Shown here one piece after another: positions 5,548 through 7,848 of a stretch of 7,848 nt of DNA. The position numbers and the translations under genes were made by a program. Origin of the DNA: Pseudomonadota bacterium (GTDB lineage Bacteria > Pseudomonadota > Alphaproteobacteria > Sphingomonadales > Sphingomonadaceae). The notes beneath the pieces were generated by a model. It ran no database searches, was not told the DNA's origin, and saw only the letters and a program-made list of their open reading frames with translations. Numbering within the stretch: position 1 is the first letter of the stretch; every line of letters starts with the position of its first letter. The DNA lies in the NCBI GenBank assembly GCA_963205285.1, contig CAUJJQ010000204.1, forward strand, positions 1-7,848. Reading direction: 5' to 3'.

Positions 5548-7641
5548 ATGGCCCGCAGCCATCCGCTCGAACATTATCGCAACTTTGGTATTATGGCGCA
5601 CATCGATGCGGGTAAGACCACGACGACCGAGCGTATTCTTTATTACACCGGCAAATCGTACAAGATCGGCGAAGTCCATGACGGCGCGGCGACGATGGAC
5701 TGGATGGAACAGGAACAGGAACGCGGGATTACCATCACCTCGGCGGCGACCACCTGCATGTGGAGCGCGGATGAGGGCAAGGGCCCCGAACATCGGCTGA
5801 ACATCATCGACACGCCGGGCCACGTCGATTTCACGATTGAGGTTGAACGTAGCTTACGCGTGCTCGACGGCGCGGTTGCCGCTTTTGACGGGGTGGCGGG
5901 TGTTGAACCGCAGTCCGAAACCGTGTGGCGGCAGGCCGAAAAATATGGCGTGCCGCGCATGTGTTACATCAACAAGCTCGACCGCACCGGCGCCAATTTC
6001 TATTATTGCGTGCAAACGATCATCGATCGTCTGGGCGCGGTGCCCGCCGTCCTTTATCTGCCGATCGGTGCAGAGGCTGATTTCGTCGGTCTGGTTGACC
6101 TCGTCAACGAACGCGCGATCATCTGGAAGGATGAGAGCCTGGGCGCTGAATTTTCCTATGCTGAAATTCCCGCCGACCTCGTCGACAAGGCGGCGGAATA
6201 TCGCGAAAAGCTGGTCGAACTTGCTGTCGAGCAGGACGATGACGCGATGGAAGCCTATCTCGAAGGCGCTATCCCTGACGTCGCTACGTTAAAGGCGCTG
6301 ATCCGCAAGGGCACGCTGAAGCAGGCGTTTGTCCCCGTGCTGTGCGGTTCGTCGTTCAAGAACAAGGGTGTGCAGGCGCTGCTCGACGCGGTGGTGGATT
6401 ATCTGCCCAGCCCCATCGACATTGCCGACGTGCAGGGTATCAACCCCGACACCGACGCGGTGGACAGCCGCGCAACATCTGATGACGCGCCGTTTTCGGG
6501 CCTTGCGTTCAAGATTATGAACGACCCCTTCGTTGGTTCGCTCACCTTTTTGCGCGTCTATTCGGGTACGCTGACCAAGGGTGGCTATCTGAATTCGGTG
6601 AAGGACAAAAAGGAAAAAATCGGCCGCATGCTCCTCATGCATGCCAACAGCCGCGAAGATATTGATGTTGCCTATGCAGGGGACATTGTGGCGCTTGCGG
6701 GGCTAAAGGAAACGACCACCGGCGATACTTTGTGCGCCGAACGCAACCCGATCATCTTGGAACGGATGGAATTCCCCGAACCGGTGATCGAATTGTCGGT
6801 CGAACCCAAGACCAAGGCTGACCAGGAAAAAATGGGCATCGCGCTCAACCGTCTGGCGGCCGAGGATCCCAGTTTCCGCGTTACCACCGACCATGAATCG
6901 GGTCAGACGATCATCAAGGGAATGGGGGAATTGCACCTCGACATTCTGGTTGATCGCATGCGCCGCGAATTCAAGGTCGAAGCGAACGTCGGCGCGCCGC
7001 AGGTTGCCTATCGCGAATCGCTCGCCCGCAGTGTTGATGTGGATTACACCCACAAGAAACAATCGGGTGGTTCGGGGCAGTTTGGTCGCGTCAAAATCAG
7101 CGTTGCGCCGGGTGTACGTGGCAGCGGCATCACCTTCATCGACGAGGTAAAGGGCGGCAATATTCCGCGCGAATATATTCCCTCGGTTGAAAAGGGTATG
7201 CGCGAATCGGCCAGCAATGGTCATATGATTGGCTTCCCGATCATCGACTTTGAAATCCGGCTGACCGACGGTGCCTATCACGATGTCGACTCATCGGCGC
7301 TGGCGTTTGAAATCGCCGGTCGTGCAGCGATGCGCGAAGTGGCGGCAAAGGCAGGTATCAAGCTGCTCGAACCGGTCATGAATGTCGAAGTGGTGACGCC
7401 GGAGGAATTTATGGGCGACGTCATCGGCGACCTTAACTCGCGCCGTGGGCAGATCCAGGGCACCGATAGCCGGGGCAACGCGCAGGTGGTGGAGGCAAAG
7501 GTGCCGCTCGCCAACATGTTTGGTTACGTCAACCAGCTGCGCAGCTTCACGCAGGGACGTGCCCAGTTCACGATGCAATTCTCGCATTATGAAGAAGTGC
7601 CGCAGAACGTGGCCGACGAAGTGAAGGCGAAGCTTGCCTGA
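5548..7641 (+). CDS. fusA: Translation elongation factor G (EF-G)
   Basis: This ribosome-dependent GTPase drives translocation of tRNA and mRNA and, with RRF, ribosome recycling. It has 697 residues (E. coli 704). The G domain shows the P-loop AHIDAGKT (17-24), switch I RGITIT (59-64), DTPGH (88-92, His92), NKLD (142-145) and the G5-like CGSSFK (266-271). Domain II runs about 290-400, domain III about 405-480 ([14 protein letters not shown], 458-471) and domain IV about 485-605 (QSGGSGQFG, 505-513; tip loop AYHDVDSS with His578, matching E. coli His583). Domain V follows to the end ([13 protein letters not shown], 608-620). No gaps or breaks are seen. GGAG at 5537-5540 sits 7 bases before the ATG. 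It is the third gene of the str operon, 82 bases after rpsG and 89 before tuf. The protein is the target of fusidic acid. Identity is certain; a single intact copy is seen here. Confidence 0.99.
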   Translation: MARSHPLEHYRNFGIMAHIDAGKTTTTERILYYTGKSYKIGEVHDGAATMDWMEQEQERGITITSAATTCMWSADEGKGPEHRLNIIDTPGHVDFTIEVERSLRVLDGAVAAFDGVAGVEPQSETVWRQAEKYGVPRMCYINKLDRTGANFYYCVQTIIDRLGAVPAVLYLPIGAEADFVGLVDLVNERAIIWKDESLGAEFSYAEIPADLVDKAAEYREKLVELAVEQDDDAMEAYLEGAIPDVATLKALIRKGTLKQAFVPVLCGSSFKNKGVQALLDAVVDYLPSPIDIADVQGINPDTDAVDSRATSDDAPFSGLAFKIMNDPFVGSLTFLRVYSGTLTKGGYLNSVKDKKEKIGRMLLMHANSREDIDVAYAGDIVALAGLKETTTGDTLCAERNPIILERMEFPEPVIELSVEPKTKADQEKMGIALNRLAAEDPSFRVTTDHESGQTIIKGMGELHLDILVDRMRREFKVEANVGAPQVAYRESLARSVDVDYTHKKQSGGSGQFGRVKISVAPGVRGSGITFIDEVKGGNIPREYIPSVEKGMRESASNGHMIGFPIIDFEIRLTDGAYHDVDSSALAFEIAGRAAMREVAAKAGIKLLEPVMNVEVVTPEEFMGDVIGDLNSRRGQIQGTDSRGNAQVVEAKVPLANMFGYVNQLRSFTQGRAQFTMQFSHYEEVPQNVADEVKAKLA

Positions 7642-7663
7642 TTGGCAAAGAGCGATTAAGGGC

Positions 7664-7685
7664 GGCGCCTGATTCAGCAGGTGCC
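7664..7685 (+). other. Hairpin in the fusA-tuf spacer
   Basis: GGCGCCTG (7664-7671) pairs with CAGGTGCC (7678-7685) over 8 positions, seven Watson-Crick and one G:U, around the six-base loop ATTCAG. No T run follows, so full termination is unlikely. It may be a processing or attenuation site allowing tuf to be made in different amounts from fusA. Confidence 0.45.
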
Positions 7686-7730
7686 TGTTCCCTCTGATCC
7701 CAATTTGAATGTTTTTGTAAGGAATATGTA

Positions 7731-7848
7731 ATGGCAAAGGCAAAATTTGAGCGGAACAAGCCGCACCTTAACATCGGCACCATCGGTCACGTTGACCATG
7801 GCAAAACGTCGCTGACCGCTGCGATCACCAAGATTCTGGCTGAAAACG
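7731..7848 (+). CDS. tuf: Translation elongation factor Tu (EF-Tu), 5' part only
   Basis: This GTPase carries aminoacyl-tRNA to the ribosomal A site. Only 39 complete codons of about 395 are in the window. They cover the typical N-terminus [20 protein letters not shown] and the P-loop GHVDHGKT (19-26), followed by [19 protein letters not shown] (7718-7723), 7 bases before the ATG, sets the start. It is the fourth gene of the str operon, 89 bases after fusA. The gene is open to the right edge, with no sign of damage. Whether a second tuf copy exists elsewhere cannot be told from here. Confidence 0.98.
   Translation, partial: MAKAKFERNKPHLNIGTIGHVDHGKTSLTAAITKILAEN

Overview
The window looks like chromosomal DNA of an alphaproteobacterium, most likely a sphingomonad (Sphingomonadales). 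Support comes from the high GC content, the protein sequences of S12, S7, EF-G and EF-Tu, and the DapD/HAD-phosphatase gene pair. The order assignment is an inference from remembered sequence features, not from a search.

Layout. Positions 1-1391 hold a leftward gene pair: a HAD-family pyrimidine 5'-nucleotidase-like phosphatase, then dapD (lysine/diaminopimelate synthesis). They overlap by 11 bases, and dapD runs off the left edge. Positions 1392-1977 are a 586-base divergent intergenic region with no credible gene. It is packed with short inverted and tandem repeats of the REP-like kind, including one terminator-shaped hairpin with no gene in front of it. Positions 1978-4368 encode a 796-residue subtilisin-like (S8) serine protease with a lipoprotein signal, a Pro/Thr linker, a complete catalytic tetrad and a C-terminal half that looks like an outer-membrane beta-barrel. 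Positions 4369-4599 are a 231-base leader with candidate promoters and hairpins. From 4600 to the right edge lies the classical str operon: rpsL (S12), rpsG (S7), fusA (EF-G) and the start of tuf (EF-Tu).

How the genes work together. The str genes form one functional unit for decoding and elongation: S12 and S7 in the 30S subunit, EF-G for translocation, EF-Tu for aminoacyl-tRNA delivery. The rpsL-rpsG spacer is only 23 bases, while the two spacers around fusA are 82 and 89 bases and each carries a hairpin. Any operon feedback is therefore probably arranged differently from E. coli. The phosphatase-dapD pair is probably translationally coupled. The S8 protein is the only accessory-looking gene.

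I see no convincing new multi-gene system. The items most worth a second look are the lipoprotein/autotransporter-like S8 protease, the repeat cluster upstream of it, and Arg at S12 position 88, where Lys-to-Arg is a known streptomycin-resistance change.
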